A stretch of DNA of 33,627 nt, from the IMG/VR virus record IMGVR_UViG_3300042868_001146, positions 1-33,627 of that record; one strand, given 5' to 3'. Shown here in pieces: positions 20,372 to 29,119 of the stretch. How positions within the stretch are numbered: position 1 is the stretch's first letter; the number at the start of each line of letters is the position of its first letter. The translations under genes were made by a program, and so were the position numbers. The notes beneath the pieces are model-generated. The model did not search any database, was not told where the DNA came from, and saw nothing but the letters and a program-made list of their open reading frames with translations. This DNA is from a virus.

Positions 20372-20594
20372 TCCTCCCCCCTTTGTCTTCCTTCGATTCT
20401 GTCGTTACCTTGCCGCCATTGATCCACGGCTCCATGCGTTTCTGGTCTGCAAAGATATGGTCAGGGCAAGTCTGGTTCACCTCACAGACAGGCTTCTGAC
20501 ATTCCTTGTTCATCCAGTTGTCAGGGTTCTGGCAAGGGTATCGGTAGCTCTGCTCACATCCAGCCAGTGCCAGCAGGATTATCAGCCACCGCAT
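20355..20594 (-). CDS. Lipoprotein in the lysis cluster, 79 residues
   Basis: MRWLIILLALAGC is a compact signal peptide with lipobox LAGC (C13). The mature part has SYRYPCQNPDNW, CQKPVCEVNQTCP (five cysteines), a pattern seen in other T7-like phages near the lysis genes. It may be a superinfection-exclusion or lysis-inhibition lipoprotein. ATG at 20594 fused with the endolysin stop (TGATG). Confidence 0.75.
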   Translation of the reverse strand: MRWLIILLALAGCEQSYRYPCQNPDNWMNKECQKPVCEVNQTCPDHIFADQKRMEPWINGGKVTTESKEDKGGRNDCAK

Positions 20595-21217
20595 CAGTGC
20601 GCTCCCATAATATGCAAGGCATGGTTGTAGTGCTTGATCCTATCCTCCAGCCCAATGTAACCACCATTGATGCGACGGGTAAGCTCTTTGATGTCACCAG
20701 AGTCAGCCCACTTGTTCAGGCTGTTGGTCTCCCAGTACCAGCAAGCAGACTGAGCAGCACCCTCAAACGTGGCAAGGTACTCAGGCACATCGTTGATGTT
20801 CATCTCCAGACTGTCAGCAAATGCTTGATAGTTATTACGTCCGGTAAGTTGGATAAGACCACGACCACAGAAACGCCAGCCATCACCACTAGACTCATCG
20901 CCATTACCCATACGATTTGCATAGGCACGGTTAGCGATGTGCATTTGCTTGTTGAGTCTTGAGGCGTAGTCATTCGCTATTGCATCACTTTGAAAATAGT
21001 TCTTAAAAATTTTACGGAGAGTTGCAGGCTTGTAGTTCAGGTTCTCTTTCAAGACCATGAACCCACCAGACTCATGAGCGCACTGGGCTACGAAGGCAGC
21101 TATCCTGCGGGGCGTATTGATGTCGTAGTCTGGTAGCAGTTGGGATAATGCTTCGTGCCAATCAGCAACATAAGGATTCCTTGGCAGCATCTGTTTGAGT
21201 TGTTCAAGTGTTAGCAT
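20594..21217 (-). CDS. GH19-type endolysin
   Basis: A 207-residue lysozyme/chitinase-fold enzyme that degrades peptidoglycan. The catalytic glutamates are expected at E49 in AHESGGF and E58 in KENLNY; WRFCGRGLIQLTGRNNYQAF (near 113-132) is the substrate-loop motif of GH19 phage lysins. No signal peptide or wall-binding domain, so a holin is needed for export. The start overlaps the upstream stop by one base. Confidence 0.92.
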   Translation of the reverse strand: MLTLEQLKQMLPRNPYVADWHEALSQLLPDYDINTPRRIAAFVAQCAHESGGFMVLKENLNYKPATLRKIFKNYFQSDAIANDYASRLNKQMHIANRAYANRMGNGDESSGDGWRFCGRGLIQLTGRNNYQAFADSLEMNINDVPEYLATFEGAAQSACWYWETNSLNKWADSGDIKELTRRINGGYIGLEDRIKHYNHALHIMGAH

Positions 21218-21468
21218 TACTCGCCTCTCATTCTCTCTTCAATAATCTGCTTGCGTAGCTCTCGCATCCTCTTCGCCTCATGCACTGCTGCATTCATAGC
21301 ATTGTTCATGTCCATGTACATAAAGCCTAGCAGCGGTATGACAATAACAAACGTCAGAGCCATAACTAATACACATAGTACGAGAGCGAACGATACGTCT
21401 GACTCTCCCGAATTAGAACTAGCACGGCGAGGAGCCACACGACTACGAAAAAAACTGCGCCAAACCAT
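21217..21468 (-). CDS. Small membrane protein overlapping the upstream gene, 83 residues
   Basis: ATG at 21468 has GGAAGG 9 bases upstream. A basic N-terminus (RSRVAPRRAS) precedes a transmembrane segment (about 29-52) and a charged helix (AKRMRELRKQIIEERMRGE). The first 103 bases overlap the 230-residue gene in another frame. It abuts the endolysin start, so a holin or antiholin role is possible. Confidence 0.6.
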   Translation of the reverse strand: MVWRSFFRSRVAPRRASSNSGESDVSFALVLCVLVMALTFVIVIPLLGFMYMDMNNAMNAAVHEAKRMRELRKQIIEERMRGE

Positions 21469-22058
21469 GTTGCATATTCCTTCCGCTTCCTCAGTAACCT
21501 ACGCCTGTTCAATCTCTCCAACTGCAACCGAGATGTCTCACGCTTGTGTGCCTCGTCCTGCTCGACAATGATCTGCTTCCACATCTTCTCGTACTTCGTC
21601 CACAAGTCACCCAACTCAGGCGGTGCTTTGTAGACCATCGTCTCACGCAGCTCAACGATCATGGCATCCAGCCTTGCCCTGATGATTACCCGGTTCAGCG
21701 CACGTTTACCTATTGAGTCTGTGCCTGTGTACACTTCCTTTGCTTCTGCTTCCTGCTGGATGAATGCCTTGCCGATAGCATCGTAAGCATCCATCAATCC
21801 ACCAAGGTCATTGCCGATCCGCAGGAACACATCGTTCGGATCAGCCTTGGCAATCTCCTGTACCCTTGCAACCTCCTCGTTGTACTGAATCTTCTGCGCG
21901 TTACTCGGATTCGGTATCTTCTGGAACTGCGACTTTAGGTCATCCAGTACATCCTTAACCTCACCGGCTGCGCCCTTGATGTCCTTGTATAGCTGGCATC
22001 CTTTCTTGACGGCAGCAACAGCAGCATTGGCAGCAGCTAGTAGGGTTAGTGGGTCCAC
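21366..22058 (-). CDS. Membrane-anchored helical protein, 230 residues
   Basis: Starts MDPLTLLAAANAAVAAVKKG, a common opening of a T7-like phage protein located between fibre and lysis genes. Residues about 20-190 are charged helices; a C-terminal transmembrane segment (about 199-215, FGAVFFVVVWLLAVLVL) follows a basic stretch. C-tail anchored topology. Function unknown, perhaps lysis or envelope access. It lies 3 bases after the stop of the preceding gene. Confidence 0.65.
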   Translation of the reverse strand: MDPLTLLAAANAAVAAVKKGCQLYKDIKGAAGEVKDVLDDLKSQFQKIPNPSNAQKIQYNEEVARVQEIAKADPNDVFLRIGNDLGGLMDAYDAIGKAFIQQEAEAKEVYTGTDSIGKRALNRVIIRARLDAMIVELRETMVYKAPPELGDLWTKYEKMWKQIIVEQDEAHKRETSRLQLERLNRRRLLRKRKEYATWFGAVFFVVVWLLAVLVLIRESQTYRSLSYYVY

Positions 22059-22061
22059 ATA

Positions 22062-22343
22062 TTAGAACAGGTGCAGTTGCTTTTTCATTGCAATGATCTC
22101 GTCGCGCAAGGCATCGTTGGCCTCCTCGCACCTACGGTTCTGCTCCTCAACAGTAGCCAATCTCTCTGACAGGCGTGTGACTTCCTCGCGCAGGGTAGTG
22201 ATGACCTGCTGCCATGCAGCGTCAGTGGCATCAGCGGCCTTGTTGTTGCGGCTGTCGGCCATAATCTTCTGGTACATACCATAAGCACCAGCACCAGCAG
22301 CACCAATGGCTACCCCGACATTGGTCAAAAAATCTGCGTCCAT
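22062..22343 (-). CDS. Small membrane/coiled-coil protein, 93 residues
   Basis: MDADFLTNVGVAIGAAGAGA gives one hydrophobic segment, followed by a coiled coil (EEVTRLSERLATVEEQNRRC near 53-72). Such short one-helix proteins next to the fibre are often called holin-like or spanin-like, without proof. ATG at 22343 overlaps the fibre stop by one base. Confidence 0.62.
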   Translation of the reverse strand: MDADFLTNVGVAIGAAGAGAYGMYQKIMADSRNNKAADATDAAWQQVITTLREEVTRLSERLATVEEQNRRCEEANDALRDEIIAMKKQLHLF

Positions 22344-24274
22344 TATGAGAATGTTCCAGCAGCGTCAAGAGGAGAAATGCGCCATATCTTTTGATATGAG
22401 CCAGCAAGCGGAGTTATTGTTCCAGCACTATTAGTTACTCTAAGTTTCATTAAAGAGGATGTGATTGCATTCGTTTTAATGATGCCCCTGATTCTATAGG
22501 CATGGTTTGTCGATAGGGTCAATGAGCCTGTGTTTGGCAATGCTGCTGCGGTTGACGTTGATTTAATCAATGCCGCAGTTTGTGGCGCACCAACTACGCC
22601 AACACCACCGACAGGGCTACCCATATATTCAGCTGAAAGTAACTGAGGAGCTTGGTCAGTAGCAATAGTGAAAGTTAATGTTCCAGCCGTAGTCTTGGTA
22701 AAGTACAAGACATACTCAAACTCATACCAACTATCAAGAGCTAAGTTGGCTTGTGATGTTGCGCCAAAATAATCAGCAATGGCCGAGCCTATTGCTGTTC
22801 CGTCTGCGCTTAGTTTCTGGTGGCGCTGTAGTATTGGGTAGTTATATAGTCCTTCTGTTGCAAAATCATGTGTTTCATAAAAAAATCTAAGACTGCTGTC
22901 ATACTGTTTACTTCCGTATGTATACCAAGTCTCACTTGCGGTTGACCCATAACTAATTGAGGAGTTAAAGTTTACGACGTTAAAAGTTGCTGATGCGTTT
23001 GCTGTCAAAGCACCAGAGTTTGAGATTGTCAATCTGCTTGTGTCTGGGCTGGCAGAATCCTCAACCCGCAGAACATCGCCTGTGCCAATTTGCGTAAGAC
23101 GCAGTGCTGTCTCTGTGCTATTAATGTTAATAGCAACCGGGTCATCAATCGATCCTTTAATCTTTACACCAGTAGTATGGACTCGCGTTCCAACCGTATG
23201 GCTTGTTGAAGTCGTACCGCTTTGCCCTCTTGTAATACCAGTAAATGTTGTCGCAGTTTTGCCAGTGTAAGCAATGATTTCAGAATCAACTTGGAATAAT
23301 CCAGATGACGGGAACCCAGTAGTTGATGCCACTGTAATATCGCCAGTTCCTGAAGTGCTAATTAAAACGCCTACCGTTGTATTTACTCCAATGGTTGCAG
23401 AGTTGTTGATTGTTGTAGCGCCGTTTAATGTGGTAGCGCCGGTAACAGCAAGGGTATTTGACAAGGTTGCTGCACCAGTAACATTTGCTGTACCTCCAAC
23501 AGACAAGTTACCCGACAGGTTTGCAGCGGCCACTGTTGCTGTGCCAGTAATCGTAGGGCTAGGCAGTGTCGCGCTGGTTATGTTTGTCGGTCCGATAATG
23601 CTTGGCAGTGTCGCGTCATTGACAACAGTCAGCGTTGAAACAGTGCCACCAAAATCTGTCAGCGCCACCCAACTTGTGCCATCGTAAACACGCATCTCAC
23701 CAACAGCCGTGTTGAAATACAAATCACCAGCAGTTAATGGGTTGCCAGAATTGTCTGCTGTTGGATCAACAGAAGCGCCACCAATATAAGCATCGGTAAA
23801 TGCTTCGGATACGCTAGGATTGCCGTTAGCATCAAAACTCAAATACTTATTTGCCCGTGATGTAGCCGTAGGCAAAGTCATATTGATGCTGGTTGGATCA
23901 GTGACAGGAGCCTTCAAGCTACGCTCTGCCGTCTCTGCTACTTGCTGGATGTAGATAGTCTGAGCATCCAACTCATCGTTCAAGGTATTGGCAAAAAAGT
24001 CACCGCCTGTCACAAAGTCGGTTGTTCTTTGAATGGTCTTCGCACCAACAATAGCAATGTTGTCTGTGCCAGCAGAGGCCACCAAGGTAACAGAGCCAGT
24101 GCCATTGGCGTTGATCGTCACTGAGTAATCAGTGGTCAGCGTCAGGAGCGTCGTGCCTTTGTAGACGGCAATGTCAGCCGCAGCTAGGATTTCAAACGTG
24201 AACGCATATGGGCCTACGCCACTAGGGGCGAAGACCACTCGACGAGGTACGTTTGAGATTGCGTAATCAGCCAT
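22343..24274 (-). CDS. Tail fibre with T7 gp17-type N-terminus
   Basis: A 643-residue fibre. Residues about 1-150 match the T7 fibre attachment domain (ISNVPRRVVFAPSGVGPYAF, then ANTLNDELDAQTIYIQQVAE near 95-114), which binds the tail. A GDLYFNT...MRVYDGTSWV module lies near 183-203, followed by Thr/Ala/Asn-rich repeats (about 240-305) and a FPSSGLFQVDSEIIAYTGKT module (near 321-340). The C-terminal 200 residues presumably contact the receptor. It is a lone fibre gene without a recognisable chaperone. Confidence 0.88.
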   Translation of the reverse strand: MADYAISNVPRRVVFAPSGVGPYAFTFEILAAADIAVYKGTTLLTLTTDYSVTINANGTGSVTLVASAGTDNIAIVGAKTIQRTTDFVTGGDFFANTLNDELDAQTIYIQQVAETAERSLKAPVTDPTSINMTLPTATSRANKYLSFDANGNPSVSEAFTDAYIGGASVDPTADNSGNPLTAGDLYFNTAVGEMRVYDGTSWVALTDFGGTVSTLTVVNDATLPSIIGPTNITSATLPSPTITGTATVAAANLSGNLSVGGTANVTGAATLSNTLAVTGATTLNGATTINNSATIGVNTTVGVLISTSGTGDITVASTTGFPSSGLFQVDSEIIAYTGKTATTFTGITRGQSGTTSTSHTVGTRVHTTGVKIKGSIDDPVAININSTETALRLTQIGTGDVLRVEDSASPDTSRLTISNSGALTANASATFNVVNFNSSISYGSTASETWYTYGSKQYDSSLRFFYETHDFATEGLYNYPILQRHQKLSADGTAIGSAIADYFGATSQANLALDSWYEFEYVLYFTKTTAGTLTFTIATDQAPQLLSAEYMGSPVGGVGVVGAPQTAALIKSTSTAAALPNTGSLTLSTNHAYRIRGIIKTNAITSSLMKLRVTNSAGTITPLAGSYQKIWRISPLDAAGTFS

Positions 24275-24302
24275 GATTTATTGCTCCTTGCTAAATTGTA
24301 AT

Positions 24303-27300
24303 TTACTTGCCGTATAAGCTATAGAACTTTTTGGTCTTGTCAATAGCAGCACCCAACTCTGGGAACTCAACTCGCTCGTCCAAGAACCCGTACTCAGTTT
24401 GATCTGGCACTTCGGTCTGACCAAGCTCTGGACTAGGGTCAAAACCAATCATTCTCAGTTTGGCAATGCGCCGGTATTTCTTGATGACGCTATCAGCAAA
24501 TTTCTGAGCATCGCCTTTACCAAAGGTTTGACCATTCTCAATAGCGTACTTCTCTTGCTCTTTAAGCAAGTAAGGCAATGCCATCTCCAGATTCATAGGA
24601 GCGCCTGCTGCCGTCTCGACGATCAAGGATGGGTCAATCTTCACCTCTTGTCCGTAAAGCTGCTTGTAGCGGTTGTATTGCGGTCCTGAGAGCCTTACGC
24701 CATCCCATGTGTCTCTGGGCTTAGATACCCCGTGGTCAATAGCAACCATTGTTTCCATGAACGGATCACGCTTACCCTTTGTGCCTTGGATGATGGGGAT
24801 AGCATTTGCCGTAAATTCAAACATATTGTTTTCGGCATAGCGGCGGCGACCAATGTCATCCAACTCGGCAGGCAAGCCTTCTGAGAATACGGGCATACGG
24901 CTCTTCACCCGGTTAAGCTGCTCATAGAATATGCGTAGATGTTCTGGCGCATTCATCTGGTCAGTACGGGTAGACCGGATAAGCGGGTCATTTAGGCGCT
25001 CAATGTGAGCCACAGCCGAAGCATTGGTTGAACCAAGGATTGGTGTGCCGGTGTACAAGACATCCAGATATTGTTTACCAATCTTGTTGAAGAACTCGTA
25101 AACCTTTTCACCGCCATCCTCATGCTTTGTGCGAAGAAGATTTACCAAGTCGCCAATAGCCTGTGCTGATGGCAAATTCTTGATGTACTCCATGTTTGAC
25201 CCAGCATAAGCCAGCGCCAACTTAGACCACTCGTCCTCATCTGGCTTACCAACGTGGAACTTCTGAGCATCCGCAAAGTCAGCGCCCAAAGCCAAGACAG
25301 GACTAAACACGCTAAACCGGGCATAGCTGACAAAGGTGTAGCCGCTGAAGTTACCTTGGCCGGGAGTAACCTTGGTTATCTTAGCCAGCCTGTCAGCAAC
25401 ATCTGGGTTTATCTCGCCGGGGCCAAAGACGATGGAATACTTCTGCCAGCCAAGTGCCTCCAATGCTTTGACATCTTGGAAGCTCGATGGGCCAGAGCCA
25501 GTTAGTCGGTTGTCCGTAGCAAACTGCAATGCGGTATAGCCAGCCATGCCACCCAAGGCCAAGCGGGTAAAGGCTAGATCACGCTCCTTACCACCAGCAT
25601 TCCATGCGTCCCAGAACTTAGGGCTAATCACGTTCATGCCGGGAGTCGCCGCTGCCGTATGCAAGAACTCCTGCGTAATTGCACGAGAGAATGGCAGGAA
25701 TGGCTTTAATACTGTGCTTTGGAATAACTGATCTGTTTTCCAGTAAAACTCATTGAGCTTAGTCTCACGATTAAAGTCTTCGGTAAACGTAGCTTGCTGC
25801 CTTGCCTTGTCCATATTGGCTTGCAATGATGCTGGGCGCTCATCCAAGAACGAAGCAACTACCCTCTGTGTTTCCGCAAGCGCATCATCAGCAGTTGACC
25901 CAGCAGCAACAAACTTATCGTATTCATTCTGAGCAATGTGCCACGCTTCCTCGTGCATTTGCATACGGGAAACAGTCATACCGATAAAATCGTCCGCTGC
26001 TCTCATTGCCCTAAATGGAACGCTGTACATATAACCCATTGCATCCAAGCCTTTACCTAGAAAGCCGCTAGTAAAGTCAGGAGTACGGAACAATTCTTTA
26101 GAGCTAAATGGCAAACGCACAGGCACATCACTAAATGCCGCACCAGATATTGGCGCAACAGAAGCATCACCCTTGGCGGATGAACGCAAGCCATAGTCTT
26201 TGCTAAATGGAGTCGGCAAAGTAAAGTCCACGCCCATGCTTGGAACTTGAACCCTTGGGCCTCCTTTTGCCAACGTTACCCATGCGTCAACAACACCGGG
26301 GAAAAAGCCAGATAACCGTGCCTGCAAATCAGACAAATAGAATCTTTCACCAGAAGATGCTTTGCCAGTAGCGTGAGCTACGCCTTCCCTTACCATACCA
26401 GTCGGAATAGCAAACAACCGTTCCACTGGCGCACGAGCTGTGTTTAATACACCCGAGGTAAAGCTGACTGCATGGGGTGCAATATCGGTCAGCAGATTTG
26501 ACTGCCATGTATTAATCCACGCATCACGCAACCGCTTACCAAGGCCAACTTCGATAAGCTGGTTCTTGCCCTTACGATTCGGCAATGCAATGTAGTCATT
26601 TGCAATCTGAAGCAACGCCTTCTCACCACCAACTTCATCAAGGATTGCCCTCATGTCGATAGGACGGAAACCGGGGCCACCATCTCTGACGCGCTTAAAC
26701 ACGTTCATAGAACGAGCAACGTCAACCTGTACGCCCTTCATGGTACTGGCAATAACATTGTGGAACGCCATCTGCTGACGGAGTTCTAGCTGACCTGCTT
26801 GGTCTAGCTGACCAGCAGCCATTTTCTCCATTAAGCCATCAAGCTGCTTTGCGCTTTGGTCATGCAATTCAACCACACCAGAGATGGTCTTAGCCAATTC
26901 AGACGAGCCAACAGTAGACTCAATCGGCAAGCCTTCAAGAATACGGCCAGCAATGTTCTCAGGAACACCAGCATTCATCATCCGCATCTTGATAGAACGC
27001 AGCGACATGGTTGGATCACTCTTGACTGAGTTCTCTGCCATTACGCGAATAGTCGCTTGCAGGCCATCATTGTCAAAAGCAAGATTACTGATTGGTGTTT
27101 CTTTTGGGCCAGCAGCAGGGCCAGCGCCTTCCATTGCCTTACGCTCTTGGACAAGACGTTGAGTTTCGTCTAACGGAACAGGCGCAATGCTTGGTTTAGT
27201 AGTCGTTGTTGTTGCCCCCTGTTTTGGAGACTGGGTAACAGCAGCAGGTTGCGGTGCAATCGGCGGCGGGTCAGCAACAATCTTTGGATCAGGAGTGGCG

Positions 27301-27530
27301 CGAGCGCCTTTTCTAAGTAAAGGCTTTAAGGCCGTTTTAGGAGTTAGCGTACTTCTAATCAGACCAATACCAAGGCCAGCTTCCTGTTCGTATTCAGGGA
27401 ACTCAAGGTTTTGCTGGACAGGCATACCCTCTGTCGGTTCATTTGTCGCAGGCTTTACAGCCTCGCTGACGATATCCTCTGGAGCTAGAACGCTGTTTAG
27501 CCGAGCCTCAAGCGATTTGTTGATAGCCAT
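24303..27530 (-). CDS. Large internal virion protein, 1075 residues
   Basis: The largest gene, matching in place the gp16-type ejection protein that leaves the head first and builds the DNA channel. The N-terminal 130 residues are Pro/Thr/Ala-rich; most of the rest is helical with alternating hydrophobic segments. I see no lytic transglycosylase motif like the one in T7 gp16. It starts at ATG 27530, sharing one base with the preceding stop. Identification rests on length and position. Confidence 0.75.
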   Translation of the reverse strand: MAINKSLEARLNSVLAPEDIVSEAVKPATNEPTEGMPVQQNLEFPEYEQEAGLGIGLIRSTLTPKTALKPLLRKGARATPDPKIVADPPPIAPQPAAVTQSPKQGATTTTTKPSIAPVPLDETQRLVQERKAMEGAGPAAGPKETPISNLAFDNDGLQATIRVMAENSVKSDPTMSLRSIKMRMMNAGVPENIAGRILEGLPIESTVGSSELAKTISGVVELHDQSAKQLDGLMEKMAAGQLDQAGQLELRQQMAFHNVIASTMKGVQVDVARSMNVFKRVRDGGPGFRPIDMRAILDEVGGEKALLQIANDYIALPNRKGKNQLIEVGLGKRLRDAWINTWQSNLLTDIAPHAVSFTSGVLNTARAPVERLFAIPTGMVREGVAHATGKASSGERFYLSDLQARLSGFFPGVVDAWVTLAKGGPRVQVPSMGVDFTLPTPFSKDYGLRSSAKGDASVAPISGAAFSDVPVRLPFSSKELFRTPDFTSGFLGKGLDAMGYMYSVPFRAMRAADDFIGMTVSRMQMHEEAWHIAQNEYDKFVAAGSTADDALAETQRVVASFLDERPASLQANMDKARQQATFTEDFNRETKLNEFYWKTDQLFQSTVLKPFLPFSRAITQEFLHTAAATPGMNVISPKFWDAWNAGGKERDLAFTRLALGGMAGYTALQFATDNRLTGSGPSSFQDVKALEALGWQKYSIVFGPGEINPDVADRLAKITKVTPGQGNFSGYTFVSYARFSVFSPVLALGADFADAQKFHVGKPDEDEWSKLALAYAGSNMEYIKNLPSAQAIGDLVNLLRTKHEDGGEKVYEFFNKIGKQYLDVLYTGTPILGSTNASAVAHIERLNDPLIRSTRTDQMNAPEHLRIFYEQLNRVKSRMPVFSEGLPAELDDIGRRRYAENNMFEFTANAIPIIQGTKGKRDPFMETMVAIDHGVSKPRDTWDGVRLSGPQYNRYKQLYGQEVKIDPSLIVETAAGAPMNLEMALPYLLKEQEKYAIENGQTFGKGDAQKFADSVIKKYRRIAKLRMIGFDPSPELGQTEVPDQTEYGFLDERVEFPELGAAIDKTKKFYSLYGK

Positions 27531-29119
27531 TATTTCTGTCCTTCGTCACCAGTGAGTGCTGCGCCTGTTGCTGTTACTGCTGCGCCTTTTTTGATGTTGG
27601 AAATTGTCTTCTCTCGTTTAACCTTTTGTTGCCTTACGCGATTAGCAGATTCAGCAACATTTGAACTACGAACCAACATACCAGTTTGAAGTTCACCAGA
27701 GCCATCAATAACAGAACTTAATCCTTTTAAGACTGGAGCATCAGATGTCAAACCAAAAGCTCCTTTAGATTTTTCTTTAAACTCACCAAGCCAAACCTTA
27801 GCTTTGCCAATCCATGAGCCAGCCTCATACCTTGATTGCATTAACCTTGTTGCATTAACAGCCCAATATTCAGATGGATTTACAAACTGGTAATGTTTTT
27901 CGTAATTCAAAACACCATTCTTAAATCCATTCAAGATTTCTTTTCGAGCATTGCTATCGCCGTTTATTGCTTTAGGAATAAACTTTAAATAAGCTTTAAC
28001 TTCTGGCGTTGCTTCTCTAAATGCTTTTAAATAGCCCTTAGTCCATGCGTCAGTAACTCCATTTTGAACTTCAATGGGCATCATCTGTTCTGTATGGTGC
28101 AATATTTCATGGACAGCAGTTGTTTCCCTTGCCCCGCTTGCAAATATAGTAGCAACCTTATCAATTAAATTATCACCTGTATCAGTAGTATATTTACCAG
28201 CCGAAGAACTTTGCTTGCTTCCAGCCCTTATGGAGATTGCAAGCTCATTCGCAAGCTGTGGATTATTGTCTAGTAACCATTTAGCAAATCTGACCGTTGG
28301 TTCTTTTAATTGAATTTGAGCTGTTGGACTTAGTGATGCAAGCAAGCGGCTAGTAATTTGATCTGCCCCGCGAACCCTATCTTCTGGAAGTACCTTCTCC
28401 GGTCTTTTCTGTAAAGCGTCATTAAGCAGCTTTGTGCCTTCTATGTATGATTGCTCATCCATAGTCCCAGACTCAAGCTTCTTAACCAAGGTTCCAAGAC
28501 TGCGCTTGGGCTGTACGATGTAGCTCGTCAATCCTGTTGTAGCTGCGTACTTTTCAAAAGCTTCACCGACAATAGGGGCAACTTCTTTGGCGACAACCTT
28601 TACGCCTTGTGCGATGTTTTTGCCAGCCTTTACATAGCCACCGGGGGCCATTACTTCACCAATTGTTTCGTAGGGGTTGTCGCCCTTGCCAACCTTACCT
28701 ACATTGGTATCAAGCCATTTCTTAACGTCTTCAGTGGTTGCAAATATTGTTTCTTCCTGAAGGCCACGCAAGAAAGCCTGAACTTTAGTCTCGTCTCCAC
28801 CGCGATTAAAGATAGCGGTAACAGCCCTGCCAATTAACTCAATGTCACCGGGAAAGCCAGCAAATCCTTGCACTGCACCTTTAGCAGTTGCCAAACCAAT
28901 CTCACCCATACCTTTGCCAACAGTCAGCAAATCTTTACCAGCATCAGTAACATTCTCGATTGCTGATTGACTTTCAAATTTCTTAATCTGTTCTGTGCTT
29001 GCGCCACGGCTACCCATAGCAAGCTGCATCCCGTCCATGATTTCATTCTGGTCAGGAGCATCAGGATATTCACGGAAGTACGAATACTCTCCGTAATATT
29101 TAAAATCGTCATCCATCAT
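27530..29119 (-). CDS. Internal virion protein with zinc metallopeptidase motif
   Basis: A 529-residue protein. H337-E338-I-L-H341 (in TTAVHEILHHTEQMM) is a zincin signature, and E417 in PSEYWAVNAT is a good third zinc ligand in the downstream helix. The N-terminal 200 residues are Gly/Ala-rich and could be membrane-active. Start ATG 29119 follows AGGAG and overlaps the previous stop. In place of a transglycosylase, this could open the envelope or act on virion proteins. Not matched to a named family. Confidence 0.7.
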   Translation of the reverse strand: MMDDDFKYYGEYSYFREYPDAPDQNEIMDGMQLAMGSRGASTEQIKKFESQSAIENVTDAGKDLLTVGKGMGEIGLATAKGAVQGFAGFPGDIELIGRAVTAIFNRGGDETKVQAFLRGLQEETIFATTEDVKKWLDTNVGKVGKGDNPYETIGEVMAPGGYVKAGKNIAQGVKVVAKEVAPIVGEAFEKYAATTGLTSYIVQPKRSLGTLVKKLESGTMDEQSYIEGTKLLNDALQKRPEKVLPEDRVRGADQITSRLLASLSPTAQIQLKEPTVRFAKWLLDNNPQLANELAISIRAGSKQSSSAGKYTTDTGDNLIDKVATIFASGARETTAVHEILHHTEQMMPIEVQNGVTDAWTKGYLKAFREATPEVKAYLKFIPKAINGDSNARKEILNGFKNGVLNYEKHYQFVNPSEYWAVNATRLMQSRYEAGSWIGKAKVWLGEFKEKSKGAFGLTSDAPVLKGLSSVIDGSGELQTGMLVRSSNVAESANRVRQQKVKREKTISNIKKGAAVTATGAALTGDEGQK

